Part shown: positions 41,690 to 52,449 of the stretch, piece after piece
How the letters are laid out: every line of letters starts with the position of its first letter
Numbering within the stretch: the stretch's first letter is position 1
The notes under the pieces: model-generated
The model's input: the letters and a program-made list of their open reading frames with translations, nothing else
Told to the model about the DNA's origin: nothing
Databases searched by the model: none
Translations under genes and position numbers: made by a program
Assembly (NCBI GenBank): GCA_900095095.1
Contig: FMBT01000322.1
Coordinates: 186,001-250,000, forward strand
Source: Fragilariopsis cylindrus CCMP1102
Lineage: Eukaryota > Bacillariophyta > Bacillariophyceae > Bacillariales > Bacillariaceae
Direction of reading: 5' to 3'
DNA length: 64,000 nt

Positions 41690-43266
41690 AATGAATGAAT
41701 GAATGAATGAATGAATGAATGGATGAATTAATGATTGATTGCGTTTTCTTGCTTTATTGTTTTGTTTTTTATGGGGGGAAGGAAGGAAGAGAGCGAGGGA
41801 GCGAGCGAGAGAGTAGGCTGTATGATACGGTAGCGTATGTAAATAAATCGAATGAATGAATTGCTTGGTTATGATACGATAGGTACTACTCGGGAGAAAG
41901 GTAGACTTGACAATACTAATCGCGTATATATAAAGGAAGAAAGAAGACAGGGGTAAAAGTGAGTGAACAAGTAAGAAACGACGAATGAATGTAACCGAAT
42001 ACGGTACAGTAGCTACAATTGAATGAATATCGAAAATCAAAGTGAATGCATGAATCTAGAATGAATCTAGAATCTCATAAGTTACTAGTATCTGATTACG
42101 CACGATCGCAATCAATGAAAGTACAGTACAAGATTCTGATTACGCACGATCGCAATCAATGTAAAGTACAAAGATAATATTGAGGAACTTACTGCCCGAT
42201 GTACTGTATGTGATGAAGTTTTTTGCAATGAGTAAAGGGGGATCGGAGTTTTGTAGTTGTAGTGTCGTACCTCTTAGGCTATGGTGACTGTCCAGCAGAG
42301 ATAGAAAGGAATCTTTGTAGTATGGGGGAAAGGAAGGGAGCGATGTTGCGAGAGAGAGAGTAGGCTGAATGTATGATACGACAGCGTAATTTAAATGGAC
42401 AGATCGAATGAATCTATTGGGTTACGATACGATATGTATGCGGTCGGTCGACTGATAAATCTGGCTTGGCTTTGGCTTGTCTTTGGCTTGTTTGGGGTGT
42501 TGGTTCTTGGGAGAAGGTAAGCTGCCTGCCTATAATTATATCCGCGTACAGTATATAATATAGAAGAAGAAGGTAAGGGGGGTAAAGTGAATGAACAAGT
42601 AAGAAACGACGAATGTGAACCGAAATACAATGAAACGAATGAATGAATCGGAATCGAGTTGAATTAATCTTAATCTAGAATCCAGAAATCTCGTCTATCT
42701 GATTACGATGACAGCATCGCAGATTAGAAGAGAGATGAAGTTAGCTGATAATACGTACTACGTTTTCTACTGATGTGTGTTGTTGTAATGCGATAGAGGA
42801 GTTGCGTGCAAGGCTGGCTATGCTGAAGAGCATATAAAATTGGCGAACAAGGCGAAGATCTTTTCATACTATTGGGTAAAAGTGAACCAGTGAAGAACGT
42901 GCGTAACCGGCTACTGCAGTTACAAAGTGAATGAATGAATATTTGAACGAGGGACAGACTGTTTGGTCTGTCCATTATTTTGTTTTTTTTTCAATTGACA
43001 ATTTGTATTTTAGTCGATCTAGTCGGTTGAAACATGATATCATGTTTGAAGTCACGTTTAAATAGATTATGTACCGGTATCATGATGTGTACAGCCTCAA
43101 AACGACGAGTGCCGTAATAAGGTAGGAGGGAGGCGAGGCGAGAGGCAGAAGGTATCCAAGCAATCATCTATCTACCGAGACGACAGTGAAGAAGAAGGGG
43201 AAGCAAACAGTAGCTAAAACCACCAGACTAAATCCGCAGGTCGTAGGACGAGACGATGATACAAAA
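41690..43266. promoter_or_regulatory. Intergenic with a duplicated upstream region
   Basis: Begins with an ATGA/ATTC microsatellite (41690-41725). The block 41765-42050 (GAGAGAGTAGGCTG, TATGATACG, AACAAGTAAGAAACGACGAATG, TAGAATC) recurs in the same order at 42320-42690, and a shorter third copy at about 42830-42960. An inner direct repeat CTGATTACGCACGATCGCAA occurs at about 42092 and 42135. This is serial duplication of the promoter/leader of the minus-strand gene at 41689. No coding sequence. Confidence 0.65.
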
Positions 43267-44400
43267 ATGAGAATGATGAGAACAGTAACAACAGCAACAC
43301 CGACGATGAGCATGGTGAGCACAAGTGACGACAACAGCAATAATAATAGTAAGAATAATATCAGAAGAAGAATGGATCAGCATCATAGTCAACAACGACA
43401 ACAACAACGACAAAGACGTCGTAACATTAGTAGTACATCGTTATTACTGAGGCGAGTGGGGGTACTACAATTATTAGTAGTAGTAGTAGCAGTAATTTCA
43501 TTGAATTCGTCATCATTAGTATCTTCTGTCGCCACGACCGTCATCTCCCTCCCTCTATCGTCATCGTCATCGCATTCGTCATCATTGGTCTCTTTTCTCG
43601 ATCGTAATAATAATAACCGTTATACGAAGAAGAAAAACATTGCTAAAAAAAGTAAATCGAGTAAGAAGAAAAATAAAAAAAATAATAATAATAACAGCAA
43701 GAGCGGCGGGAATAATAATAAAAACATCATCAAGAAAAAGAAGGATGGTAGTATCAAAAAGAATAATGATGAGGATATAAAAGAGGATGGTGCTAATACT
43801 TTTTCGAAAGTAACACAACAAGGAAAAGAAGACGACAAGAAGGAAGCAACAGCAACAACAACAACAACAACATTAACATCAATTCTCGCGGATAACAAGG
43901 ATGATGCATCATCATCTACATCATCATCCTCGTCATCTACACCGGAAGAAGGAGATAAGTACTTCGTTGCTTTAAATAGTACTACTCTTTCAGAACACTA
44001 TAGGCCTCATTATCCAGTATCATCTTGGTTGGCACAAATTAGTATTGCAATTTTGATATTGATGTTATCATTTGGAATTCAATTTATACGGATGTATAGA
44101 AGTAAGATTCGTAGTAGTAACGGTAGTGGCGGTGGGAGTGGTGGGATGTACCAACCGGTGGAATCTAATGGTGACTGTGATGAAAATAAAGGTGAACTAG
44201 AAACAGAAACAATAGAATTAACAGCACGGACGATGACGACAGCGGCAACAACAAATAATATTGATATTGATGCAGAATATGGGGATATTGATGATGGCGA
44301 TGATGATGGCGATGACGAATATGAAAGTGCCGAATTTATGAATGCTAATAATACTCGACGGAATAGTAGCAACCGTGTTAGTCAACAACGTGCACAATAA
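43267..44400 (+). CDS. Lys/Asn/Ser-rich membrane protein of unknown function
   Basis: 377 residues from ATG at 43267; the frame is open 27 codons further up but only to a GTG. A hydrophobic segment at about residues 58-80 (VLQLLVVVVAVISLNSSSLVSSVATTVISL) may be a signal anchor. A very basic KKKNK/NNN tract follows, then Thr and Ser runs, then a second hydrophobic helix (about residues 252-272, WLAQISIAILILMLSFGIQFI). The C-terminal 100 residues are Gly/Ser then acidic (DIDDGDDDGDDEYESAEF). No family recognised; much is microsatellite-encoded, so the real conserved core is small (YFVALNSTTLSEHYRPHYPVSSW plus the second helix). Its 5' end exists as an inverted copy at 37167-37387. Confidence 0.6.
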   Translation: MRMMRTVTTATPTMSMVSTSDDNSNNNSKNNIRRRMDQHHSQQRQQQRQRRRNISSTSLLLRRVGVLQLLVVVVAVISLNSSSLVSSVATTVISLPLSSSSSHSSSLVSFLDRNNNNRYTKKKNIAKKSKSSKKKNKKNNNNNSKSGGNNNKNIIKKKKDGSIKKNNDEDIKEDGANTFSKVTQQGKEDDKKEATATTTTTTLTSILADNKDDASSSTSSSSSSTPEEGDKYFVALNSTTLSEHYRPHYPVSSWLAQISIAILILMLSFGIQFIRMYRSKIRSSNGSGGGSGGMYQPVESNGDCDENKGELETETIELTARTMTTAATTNNIDIDAEYGDIDDGDDDGDDEYESAEFMNANNTRRNSSNRVSQQRAQ

Positions 44401-45780
44401 AATGTAGGGGTTTCGAGAATGACGAGACTTTTGGGTAGTGGTGATCGTGGTGGTGGATTTGCTGGTCGTGGTGGTAGTGCTAGACGTGGTAGTTGGTGGG
44501 TTGGTTGGTTGGTTGGTATACTGTATCTTCCAGCCAGAAACAAAACAGCGCATGCATCAAATACCAGTTCATCCACTCACTCACTCACTCACTCACTCAC
44601 TCCACAATATTATAATTCACTCGTAGTTCAAATTCAGTAAGTAAGTACGTTACTTCTTCCTTCCTCTATCCTAAAAAAATCCTCATCATCAATCCACCAC
44701 CAATTGCCATGTGCAGTACCCTATTCGAATACCATACCGGCAACAACAACAACAACAACAAAAGCAAATGCAAATGCAATTGCAATTGCAATTGCAAATG
44801 CAAATGCAAATGCAAAAACAACGAAATCAATTCTACTCCTCACAAAGAAAAAGAAAATACACTCAAAAGATCATTATTAATACGATTATTAGAATACCAT
44901 ACAGTACAATAGAATAAAATACAATACACAGTACAGTAGCTAGTGCGTAAATATTTCAGCAGACCTCACATTTACATAGCAGTAGCAGCAAGTTTACCTA
45001 TTAGGACTATTAAAAAGCCCATCTTCTGCTTTTCCTGTTGCAGTCCTATATCCCCAACACTGTGTGGCAGTTGCAGGAGGAGGACAACTATTCCTATGCA
45101 TGATGCAAAAGCACTAGTGTGTAGGATTTTTCTACCGCAAACTCAATGCGTCATTATATGTATGTGGTACTGGGGGGGAAGGGGGGGGGGGGGGGGGGCA
45201 GGGTGTGTGTGTGTGTGTGTGTGCATTGTTGGTTGATTATCATTGTTCTTTTCATCAGCAGTTATATCATATGCTGGCAATTCAAAAGCACCCAATTCAT
45301 TGTTACCATTCTTGGAGGGATTTGACCTTGTTGAGCTACTGTATAGTATACTTTGATTTTAAACTAATGTCTATAGTTATTATGAGCTATCTATTCATCT
45401 GTCAACTCAAATGGGCAATCCCCATTACAACTTTCCATTCAATGGGTATGCTATCTTTCTTACCATGTGAATGATCTGTAACTGGGTGTGTGTGGCTTGC
45501 CTGGTTGCAACTGTCCTACTGGGCTGTAATATTTATGTACTGGCTAGTAACGTGTCTTTGCTGTCTTTACTGTTAGTCCTGCTTGCTAGTGACTCCAGGA
45601 TGTTACCACACCCTTGCAGTGTTGTAGGAATTTTTTCTTCTATGTATAGGTAGATTGGTCAAACAGCTCTATGTACACTAGTTGGTTCAACTTTTGATTG
45701 TTAGTCTGCTAGATTTATCTTACCTGGTGCCCAAAATACTCTGAATTGTCCTTGTTCGACTCTATCCTGTAGCCAGTAAA
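44401..45780. other. Gene-poor region with several microsatellites
   Basis: Contains GGTTGGTTGG (about 44500-44517), ACTCACTCACTC (44575-44602), CAACAACAAC (44742-44760), a CAAATG/CAATTG hexamer array (44764-44815), and a long G-run followed by (GT)n at 45173-45224. Short open frames across these are low complexity. No gene supported. Confidence 0.5.
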
Positions 45781-46690
45781 ATTACATGTCAATTGACTTC
45801 AATTATTGTTTCTGTTCTAAAGTTTTATTCATTATTCCATTTGCTGTGCTGTTATCAGTTCTGATTGGCGTTGCTGGTTGTGGGTGTCCTAATTCTTCTA
45901 ATGTGATTTGTATTGGGACTGCTTCTTTTGCATTCATGTACAACCCACCACATTCTGCTTCAGCTGCTGATTGCATTACAGATTTGACTATTTTTGTTGA
46001 TGAATATTGCTCCATTGAACAATTATCCATCTAAATATTCTAGATGGGGGTATCCAACTGCTCTACTTCTTGATTTTGCTGCCAGTTGTTAGGCTGCATC
46101 TCACTGTCTAAATCATTGCACTTGCTCAATATATTATTTCTGCCTCTAGATATGCTGCACACTAGTTTAGAAAGTATTCTATAGTGCTTCTTGTGTGTTC
46201 TTGTGTTCCTTTTAATGTGGCTATACATAATTCATCTAATGCATAAGAATTTTAATATCTGTTTTGTGGTGATAATGGTTTTGATTCATCTACTCTTTCA
46301 TACTGTACCTTCTGTCCAAATTCCAGCATGCGGTATTCTGTAGGTGCATCAAATGGTTTTGATGGTGCTTTGTGTTGGTATTCTTCCAGTGTATTTTTTT
46401 ACATATCCTTTCATTGATAATTTAACTTCTCTTTTTGTGTAAGCCCAATCTGGATTGATTCCTGTTCATTTTGATCCAGTCCAATCTGTTTTTACAGGGT
46501 AGTTCGCTTCAACTGAGGTGAATAGGTGGTCTGCTTCTTCTTTGCTAAAACATTGTACTCCAAAGTTGTCAACTACCAGTGTGAATGGAGTTATCCTTGT
46601 TTTATGTTTCCATAGTCCTGGTGTTCTTTTAACTGGATGGTACCCATAAATATCCAGATTGAGACAAACCAGATATTGCACCCACCAGAC
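45780..46690 (-). mobile_element. Degraded Copia retrotransposon fragment
   Basis: Minus-strand pieces match Copia pol: a reverse-transcriptase part near 46466-46660 (GYHPVKRTPGLWKHKTR, FTLVVDNFGV) and an RNase H part near 45810-46010 (SAAEAECGGLYMNAKEA, RTDNSTANGI), in the usual RT then RNase H order. LTRs, integrase and gag were not found nearby. It is broken, with several breaks between and around the pieces, and is clearly older than and distinct from the whole-looking element at 4891-14422. Confidence 0.85.
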
Positions 46691-48703
46691 AGACTTCCTT
46701 CCTACTATGTTGCTATTGGCGCTGTTTTGTATATGCTAAATCATTCCTTACTGAAAGTGTTTATCACCCCTCCATCCCACTCCTGCATAGAAGACCTCCA
46801 TCCTGATTCAGACTACTGGGTTTTGATACCATTATTTATATGCACATCATGCACATGCAGCTTCTATTCCCTGTCAACAACATCAACAAGAAATGCTGAT
46901 TAGTGAGAATTGTTTGAGTAGTACTTAGTGTAGATTTCTGCATGCATAGGTTGTATTGAGAGTTTTTATCTATGACTGTTAATGGCCCCATCATACTACC
47001 ACCTAGAATCCTGTTAACTAGACAAAGATAAGAAGCAACAACAACAATTAATTTGCTACTACTATTATTACTGTATGAGAGTGTGTTGTGAATTTCATGT
47101 TAGCTTCCATACAAATAGAAATTGCTGCTATTATTATCAGTTGCATTGAGATAATGTACAGCTAGAGTTTGAATACAGCAATATTGGTGTATCACTTACT
47201 TGTGGATCCACCCCTGGTGCATTTATATTCCTGTCAACCAAATAATATAAAACATCAACAAGAACTCCTGCTTGGCAAGAAATAACCACTTCCTGTAAGG
47301 TTCTTGCATGTAAAGGTTGATTGTTGTATTGAGAGGTACATGACACAAAAATATTGGTGCACATATGTTGTTGTTAAATTTGATGTTTTGTAGAGCACAC
47401 ATTACTTCCTGCCTTCCTTTACTATTGACAAAGTCCAACATTAAGCACACCAGTATACTCACAAGAATAGTTATTACATGGAGGTTGGTTCTAATACATA
47501 ACATTGCTACCATCAATTACTGTATAGCTCCTCCTCAGTCTATCTAGTGCTTTTACAGTATTTATTTTACCACTCTCACAGGCTAAGGATGAACTGTTGG
47601 TATTGCTATACAATACTATACTATATAATACCACCACTCACCACACCATCAAATAATGTTGCTATATCCATATTTGTACATTTTTATTGATGATTGATGA
47701 AGATACACACAAGTAACATCACCACAACCAGAACATGCATGATTTACTTCACACTTTTACAACCTAGCTGCTGTCTGTTGCCTAACCAAATCTATCTGTT
47801 GTTGTTATAATACTACTACCAGCATAGCAGTGGATAATCATCAGTAAGTTCAACTGGAAAATGAGGGGAGCAATTTACACTCCTTTTAACCTACTACCTT
47901 TATTCTTCCTGTTTCACTGACTTTACATTTTAGAATGAGATTACTATTCACTCTTGTTAGTGGTTGTTCCAAAAGTTCACCCTACTCTTGTTGTGGTAAA
48001 AACTACTACTATTGCCCATCCATTTCTGCAGCAGATGATTTGATTGTTTAGCCTCAGATGACTAGATGGCTTTCTATACTTGTCAGCAATAACATAAATC
48101 AACCAAAAAGAAAAATGCAACACACACGGATAATACAACACAACAATCATACAGCATGTTGTAGTGTTACTTAGCATAGCAATGATTGGGAAACTTTTGT
48201 GAGTTTGATTTATTTGGTCCCCTGGGCATGTCCCCTGGGCATCAATTTCTACCAAGGTTGTGCATGCAGATTGATTGGCAAAATTTGACCAATGGTAGGA
48301 GGAGGTACACAACAGAGATTGCACATACAGCAGTAGCTGAGTAAAGTTATACTTGTATTGGATCATGGTAAGCACTGGAGGTAAGAATCATACGTAGTTA
48401 CATATATATTAGCGCAGATTCGGCCCAAGCACGTGTACGAGGGCACTACAGTATAATCAAAATCAGGGGCATAATAAAAATAGACCGTTTACAAAATAAA
48501 TTAATACCGTTTACAAAATAAATTAATACCGTTGCTTATGTGCCGCCTCACATTTAAAACAAAAGGTATTTGCGACAGCGATACACATTCCACATTATCA
48601 TTCCGAAAAAATGAGATACTCTCTTCTTTTTTGCTCACATTTTCATCGCACACAAAATCCATCTAATTCATTCATCAACACTCATACTTTAGAATTCAAT
48701 ATC
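46691..48703. other. Gene-poor AT-rich region
   Basis: No gene supported. A loose pair of similar stretches (around 46870-46980 and 47235-47345: TGTCAAC, CATCAACAAGAA, GTTGTATTGAGAG) suggests old repeat DNA, possibly flanking debris of the Copia fragment. A short direct repeat TACCGTTTACAAAATAAATT occurs twice at about 48485-48530, just before the next gene. Confidence 0.4.
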
Positions 48704-49627
48704 ATGGCGAAATTTAACTCTACTACTTTTACTAACCTTTTCTTGACAGTCGCAATCCTTATCGGATTAGCTGTTATGCCATTTGATGGTGCATGTGCTA
48801 AAATGAGAGGTACGGAGGACGGATCATTACGTCGTCGCGCACAAGATGCGGATAGTGCCTCCTCTATTGCGATATCTAGTGCCTCTATTGCACCTGGTGT
48901 GGTCGGACGTTTTGGTGTCGATGGAAGAAAAGATACTAGCCGCAACAGCAAAAAATCAAAAGAGGATATCAAGTCCAAAAATTCCAAAAAGTCCAAAAAA
49001 GCAAAAGTATCAACTAAAAAAGACAAGGGCGATACAAAAAGTAAATCATCTAAAAAAGACAAGGACGATTCAAAAAGTAAATCATCTAAAAAAGACAAGG
49101 ACGATTCAAAAAGTAAAGCATCTAAAAAAGACAAGGACGATTCAAAAAGTAAATCATCTAAAAAAGACAAGGACGATTCAAAAAGTAAATCATCTAAAAA
49201 AGACAAGGACGATTCAAAAAGTAAAGCATCTAAAAAAGACAGGGACGATTCAAAAAGTAAAGCATCTAAAAAAGACAAGGACGATTCAAAGAGCAAGGCA
49301 TTAAAATCATCATCAGGTGGCAAGAAAAGAGCAAAATCATTAACTGACAAATCAGATAGCAAGAAATCAGACATCAAATCCACAAAAACATTAACTGACA
49401 AATCAGATAGCAAGAAATCCACAAAATCATTAACTGACAAATCAGATAGCAAGAAATCCACAAAAACATTAACTGACAAGTCAGATAGCAAGAAATCCAC
49501 AAAAACATTAACTGACAAATCAGATAGCAAGAAATCAACAAAATCATTAACTGACAAATCAGATAGCAAGAAATCCACAAAATCACTAACTGACAAATCA
49601 GCTACCAAGAAAACTACTAAGGAGTGA
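48704..49627 (+). CDS. Secreted Lys/Ser-rich repeat protein, silaffin-like
   Basis: 307 residues from ATG at 48704; the frame opens 31 codons earlier, but only the inner start gives a clean signal peptide (MAKFNS, hydrophobic TNLFLTVAILIGLAVM, then GACA). A short segment ends in the polybasic site SLRRRAQ, a likely propeptide cut. After a Ser/Ala/Ile-rich linker come two tandem blocks: about eight 12-residue units KKDKDDSKSK[SA]S (from about 49013 to 49305) and about seven 13-residue units [KT]LTDKSDSKKSTK (49333-49620). Lys, Ser and Asp make up nearly everything. Signal peptide plus Lys/Ser repeats with regularly spaced Lys pairs is the build of diatom silaffins and other biosilica-associated proteins, in which Ser is phosphorylated and Lys modified. 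Sequence similarity in such proteins is not informative, so the assignment is compositional. Confidence 0.65.
   Translation: MAKFNSTTFTNLFLTVAILIGLAVMPFDGACAKMRGTEDGSLRRRAQDADSASSIAISSASIAPGVVGRFGVDGRKDTSRNSKKSKEDIKSKNSKKSKKAKVSTKKDKGDTKSKSSKKDKDDSKSKSSKKDKDDSKSKASKKDKDDSKSKSSKKDKDDSKSKSSKKDKDDSKSKASKKDRDDSKSKASKKDKDDSKSKALKSSSGGKKRAKSLTDKSDSKKSDIKSTKTLTDKSDSKKSTKSLTDKSDSKKSTKTLTDKSDSKKSTKTLTDKSDSKKSTKSLTDKSDSKKSTKSLTDKSATKKTTKE
49013..49305 (+). repeat. 36-bp minisatellite coding for KKDKDDSKSK units
   Basis: About eight copies, nearly identical, differing chiefly at TCA/GCA (Ser/Ala) and one AGG for AAG. All copies keep the frame. Confidence 0.9.
49333..49620 (+). repeat. 39-bp minisatellite coding for LTDKSDSKKSTK units
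   Basis: About seven copies; one (near 49365-49385) has a slightly different joint (SDIKSTK). In frame throughout. Confidence 0.88.
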
Positions 49628-50246
49628 AAAGCTAACGGCGAATAATGATAATAACGATTGAATCGTATCTTCAACAACAATAACAACAAAAAAGGATTAT
49701 TTTAGGACGCGCATAATTGCGACTGCTGCGTCAATGAATTACAAAACAGAACCTATGTTTCTTTCGATACGTAAATGTACTTGATATAATATTTAAATAG
49801 CTACATAATTTATTAATGTTTTCTATCTGTATTACTTATGCCATTTATTTCATACTTTGCATCATACACATATCTCTTAGTAGGAACGACATATTGATTG
49901 TTAAAGTAGAATTGGTTTTTCTTCCTATAGCAAAGTGTATGAATCGTTACCACGCACTCATGTGTAGAAATTGTACTATCTACATCTCATCATGGCGAGA
50001 GAGAGGAAGAGCTATGATGGTAGACTTGTACCGGATAGAGCAATGTACTACGGTATTCCGACCTATTAGATAATCATAATATTTTAGAGGAGAAATTGAC
50101 TGTGCGGGTAGATAAAATCGTTCCGTAATTCTTTCAAGAAGTATTTTGGCCATCCGGTGCTCCAGGATGATCGCTATATGCAATGTAGGGTGTTAGGACC
50201 CAAAACAACAATACACACACTTGTTATTCTATTTTTGCTGTTCGTT
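49628..50246. other. Intergenic, no gene seen
   Basis: About 620 bp. A stretch at about 50085-50118 (GAGAAATTGACTGTGCGGG then TAGATA) resembles 59157-59185 on the same strand. No gene supported. Confidence 0.4.
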
Positions 50247-50997
50247 CTACCATCTGACATTGTGAAATTGATGGAATTTAGGAGTTTTAAGCGCTTGCTT
50301 TTCCGTTAATGTATTATTCCTGCAACATTGCTTATACCAGTCAAACATCCAAGCTGAGGAGGATCTTTGATATATTGCCATGACTTGCGTAGACTTGTGG
50401 TGTTTCTTGTACACTAGAAGACAATCGTACATCGCCATCCAATTCGAATCCTGACAATTACAAACAAAACCAATTGATTCAAGATAATGGATCCGTTCGA
50501 CATGGAATTTGTTTATTTATTTTTGTAGCGTCGTGTGCGGTGCCTACTTATCCACTTCTGGATCTGCTGCATATGCTTTAGGAACATTTGTGGATTCATG
50601 CTTTTTCTTGTAGGTAACAAGACGTCGGAACATATCCCATCCCATACTTGATCATTGCTATGTATTCCCAAAGAAAGCCATTAAAATCCAAGCGTCTTTT
50701 ACGCGACATTCCGATACACTTTCTTGTTCAATATTTGTAGGATTGCCGTTATATTTCTACCCAAGATCCAAATTCGGTATCTGCTTTATCTCTGTATGGA
50801 ATATTAATAGATATATGCGGTACAACAATGCGTTGGAACAGGCCATTCCAGTTTTTATCCTGTTCCTTTTAGTGTATTCGCTATTTTATAGCAGCATTTT
50901 CGTCGTTGTTATCACTGTCATTTTATCATCGATGCTATGATTATTGACACAGTCGTCGTCATCGTCGTCGTCGACATACTCATTATCGTCTGCCATC
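50247..50997 (-). pseudogene. Dead helicase-associated (HA) repeat gene
   Basis: Reading leftward from ATG at 50997: an acidic start (MADDNEYVDDDDDDD), a further Asp/Asn-rich stretch in another frame, then remnants of four HA units. These are NWNGLFQRIV...YRDKADTEFGSWVE; RRLDFNGFLWEY; MFRRLVTYKKKHESTNVPKAY...DPEVDK; and RIHYLESIGFVCN...WMAMYDCLLVYKKHHKST...NNTLTEKQ. The units lie in more than one frame and are interrupted by stops (for example after SWVEI and after DPEVDK), so no full protein is made. The pattern matches the live HA repeats at 21.2-21.8 kb, but the sequences are diverged, so it is an old family member and not a fresh copy. The last 63 codons are still open. Confidence 0.85.
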
Positions 50998-51023
50998 CTC
51001 ATCATCATTACCGACTTCTTCTA

Positions 51024-51464
51024 CATTATTTTAGCATGACTAGAAGATGACTTACCACCGACGACGATTGGACTGGACCTACGGACACAACTATAAGCGC
51101 AGTGGTATGTACAATATTCGATAGTAATATTGCAGCACCCGTGTGGAATTGCGGTTCAATATTCCAGCAGTTCCTATTATTTTCACCTGGATTTGCAGGA
51201 GGAGGAGGAGAAGGAGAATCTGGTAGTAACAAGGACCAATTTCCTTCCGTCCACGACTAATATCCTTTGTCGTCATCATCATCATCGTCGTCACCACCAT
51301 CACTATTGTTGTTGTTGCTATTAGCACCAGTAGTACACCAACTTTTCGTTTGTTTTCTTATTGATCAAGAAGATCAAACTAGAGAATATCGATATCGACA
51401 ACAAAAACGACAACGTTTAGATCTAGATTTACTACCTCGTACAGCTAATTGTCAAACATTTTAG
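51024..51464 (+). CDS. Possible small gene or exon remnants (weak)
   Basis: Two open stretches with protein-like composition. About 51047-51256 reads DDDWTGPTDTTISAVVCTIF, then NIAAPVWNCGSIFQQFLLFSP and a Gly-rich end, to a stop. About 51335-51464 reads LFVCFLIDQEDQTREYRYRQQKRQRLDLD to a stop. Neither has a convincing start, and they are in different frames, so they could be exons of a spliced gene or a relic. The stretch between is a CATCAT microsatellite. Not assigned to any family. Confidence 0.25.
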
Positions 51465-51806
51465 CAGTTATTGCAGATAGAGATATACAACCCGGTTTTA
51501 AGGTACGTACGCACACATATAATATCACAGTTTAGACTAAAGTAGAAATTATGAGTACTAGCTATTATTGTAATGTGTCAAGTCGGCTTCGTATCATATA
51601 TCATGCGCACATGCGTCGTCATCATTGTCATCATCATTGTCATCCTCTTTGTCATGTGTCATCCAGTAAATAATAATGTTCTTGTCGTACATCATCATTA
51701 AGAAGTGGTACAATCGTCTTTCTTTCTTCTTTGCTATTGGATACACAAGGACGCGATAGATCGATAATGTAACGGCTTCTCCTTGAGATTGGCATGTGAT
51801 GTAACT

Positions 51807-52208
51807 TTAATCTTGAGTTCCCATAGCGAGAGCGAGAGCGAAAGCGGAAGCGGAAGCGAAAGCGATGACGGCGACGACGACGGTGGTTTCGACACTGCTC
51901 TGAGATAAAAGGAACAAAACAGCAAGAAAAGCTGCTAACTCGGACGACGATGGTTCAGTAGTAGTGGTAGTGGAGCGGCAGCGATGACGGTGATGACGAC
52001 GGCGATGCAGTTCCTTTCTGCATAATGGACACATAACCGATGTTGCTTCGACACTTCTCAAGGCTCCTTTTTTATATATACCGTACGTAAGCATGCAGCT
52101 TAGATGGAACTCGTGACCACAAGATGTTTTACAGTAATCTTTCTGACCAGGAAGATTTTCGAGACAAATAGCACACATAGGAGGAGGTACGGATTCCGAG
52201 CTTGACAT
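51807..52208 (-). CDS. Small RING-H2 protein with a C-terminal hydrophobic segment
   Basis: 133 residues from ATG at 52208, in a good context (GCCATGTC); the frame is open to another ATG at 52265, giving 19 more residues. The finger spans about residues 11-69: CAICLENL, then CGHEFHLSC, then CPLCRKEL, with the Cys-His order C-C-C-H-H-C-C-C of RING-H2 (E3 ligase) domains. A 15-residue insert lies between the sixth and seventh ligands. A basic His/Arg stretch follows, then two hydrophobic segments (ELAAFLAVLFLL and VVVAVIAFASASAFALALA), so it may be membrane-anchored. The partner is unknown. Confidence 0.75.
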   Translation of the reverse strand: MSSSESVPPPMCAICLENLPGQKDYCKTSCGHEFHLSCMLTYGIYKKGALRSVEATSVMCPLCRKELHRRRHHRHRCRSTTTTTEPSSSELAAFLAVLFLLSQSSVETTVVVAVIAFASASAFALALAMGTQD

Positions 52209-52449
52209 GGCGAGGTAGTGATTTTTCGGCGATGATAAGGTAGTGCTAAGATGAATCACGTTCAAGAGAGAGAGAGAGAGAAGTGATACGATGTAACAAT
52301 AATATGTTGTGACAATGTTATCTTCTTGTTGTCAGCAATGCTGTTTGAAAATGACCTCCGGGCACCGGAAAATGCGCAAAAGACAAGATTGAATGAATCA
52401 ATCGTGCTGAAGAATCGTGCTGAAGAATTCAAAAATTATTTCTTCACAC

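Noticed and set aside
40334-42040. Longer form of the membrane protein starting at 42040
   Set aside because: The extra 117 residues translate an ATTC microsatellite and leader DNA; the ATG at 41689 gives a sensible type II membrane protein.
43186-43266. Start of the Lys-rich membrane protein at 43186
   Set aside because: That codon is GTG; the first ATG in frame is 43267.
49013-49305. Possible CRISPR array
   Set aside because: Regular 36-bp repeats without unique spacers, in frame in a eukaryotic coding sequence; it is a minisatellite.
48682-49689. Minus-strand open frame of 335 codons
   Set aside because: Mirror of the Lys/Ser minisatellite gene; the plus strand has the signal peptide and sensible repeats.
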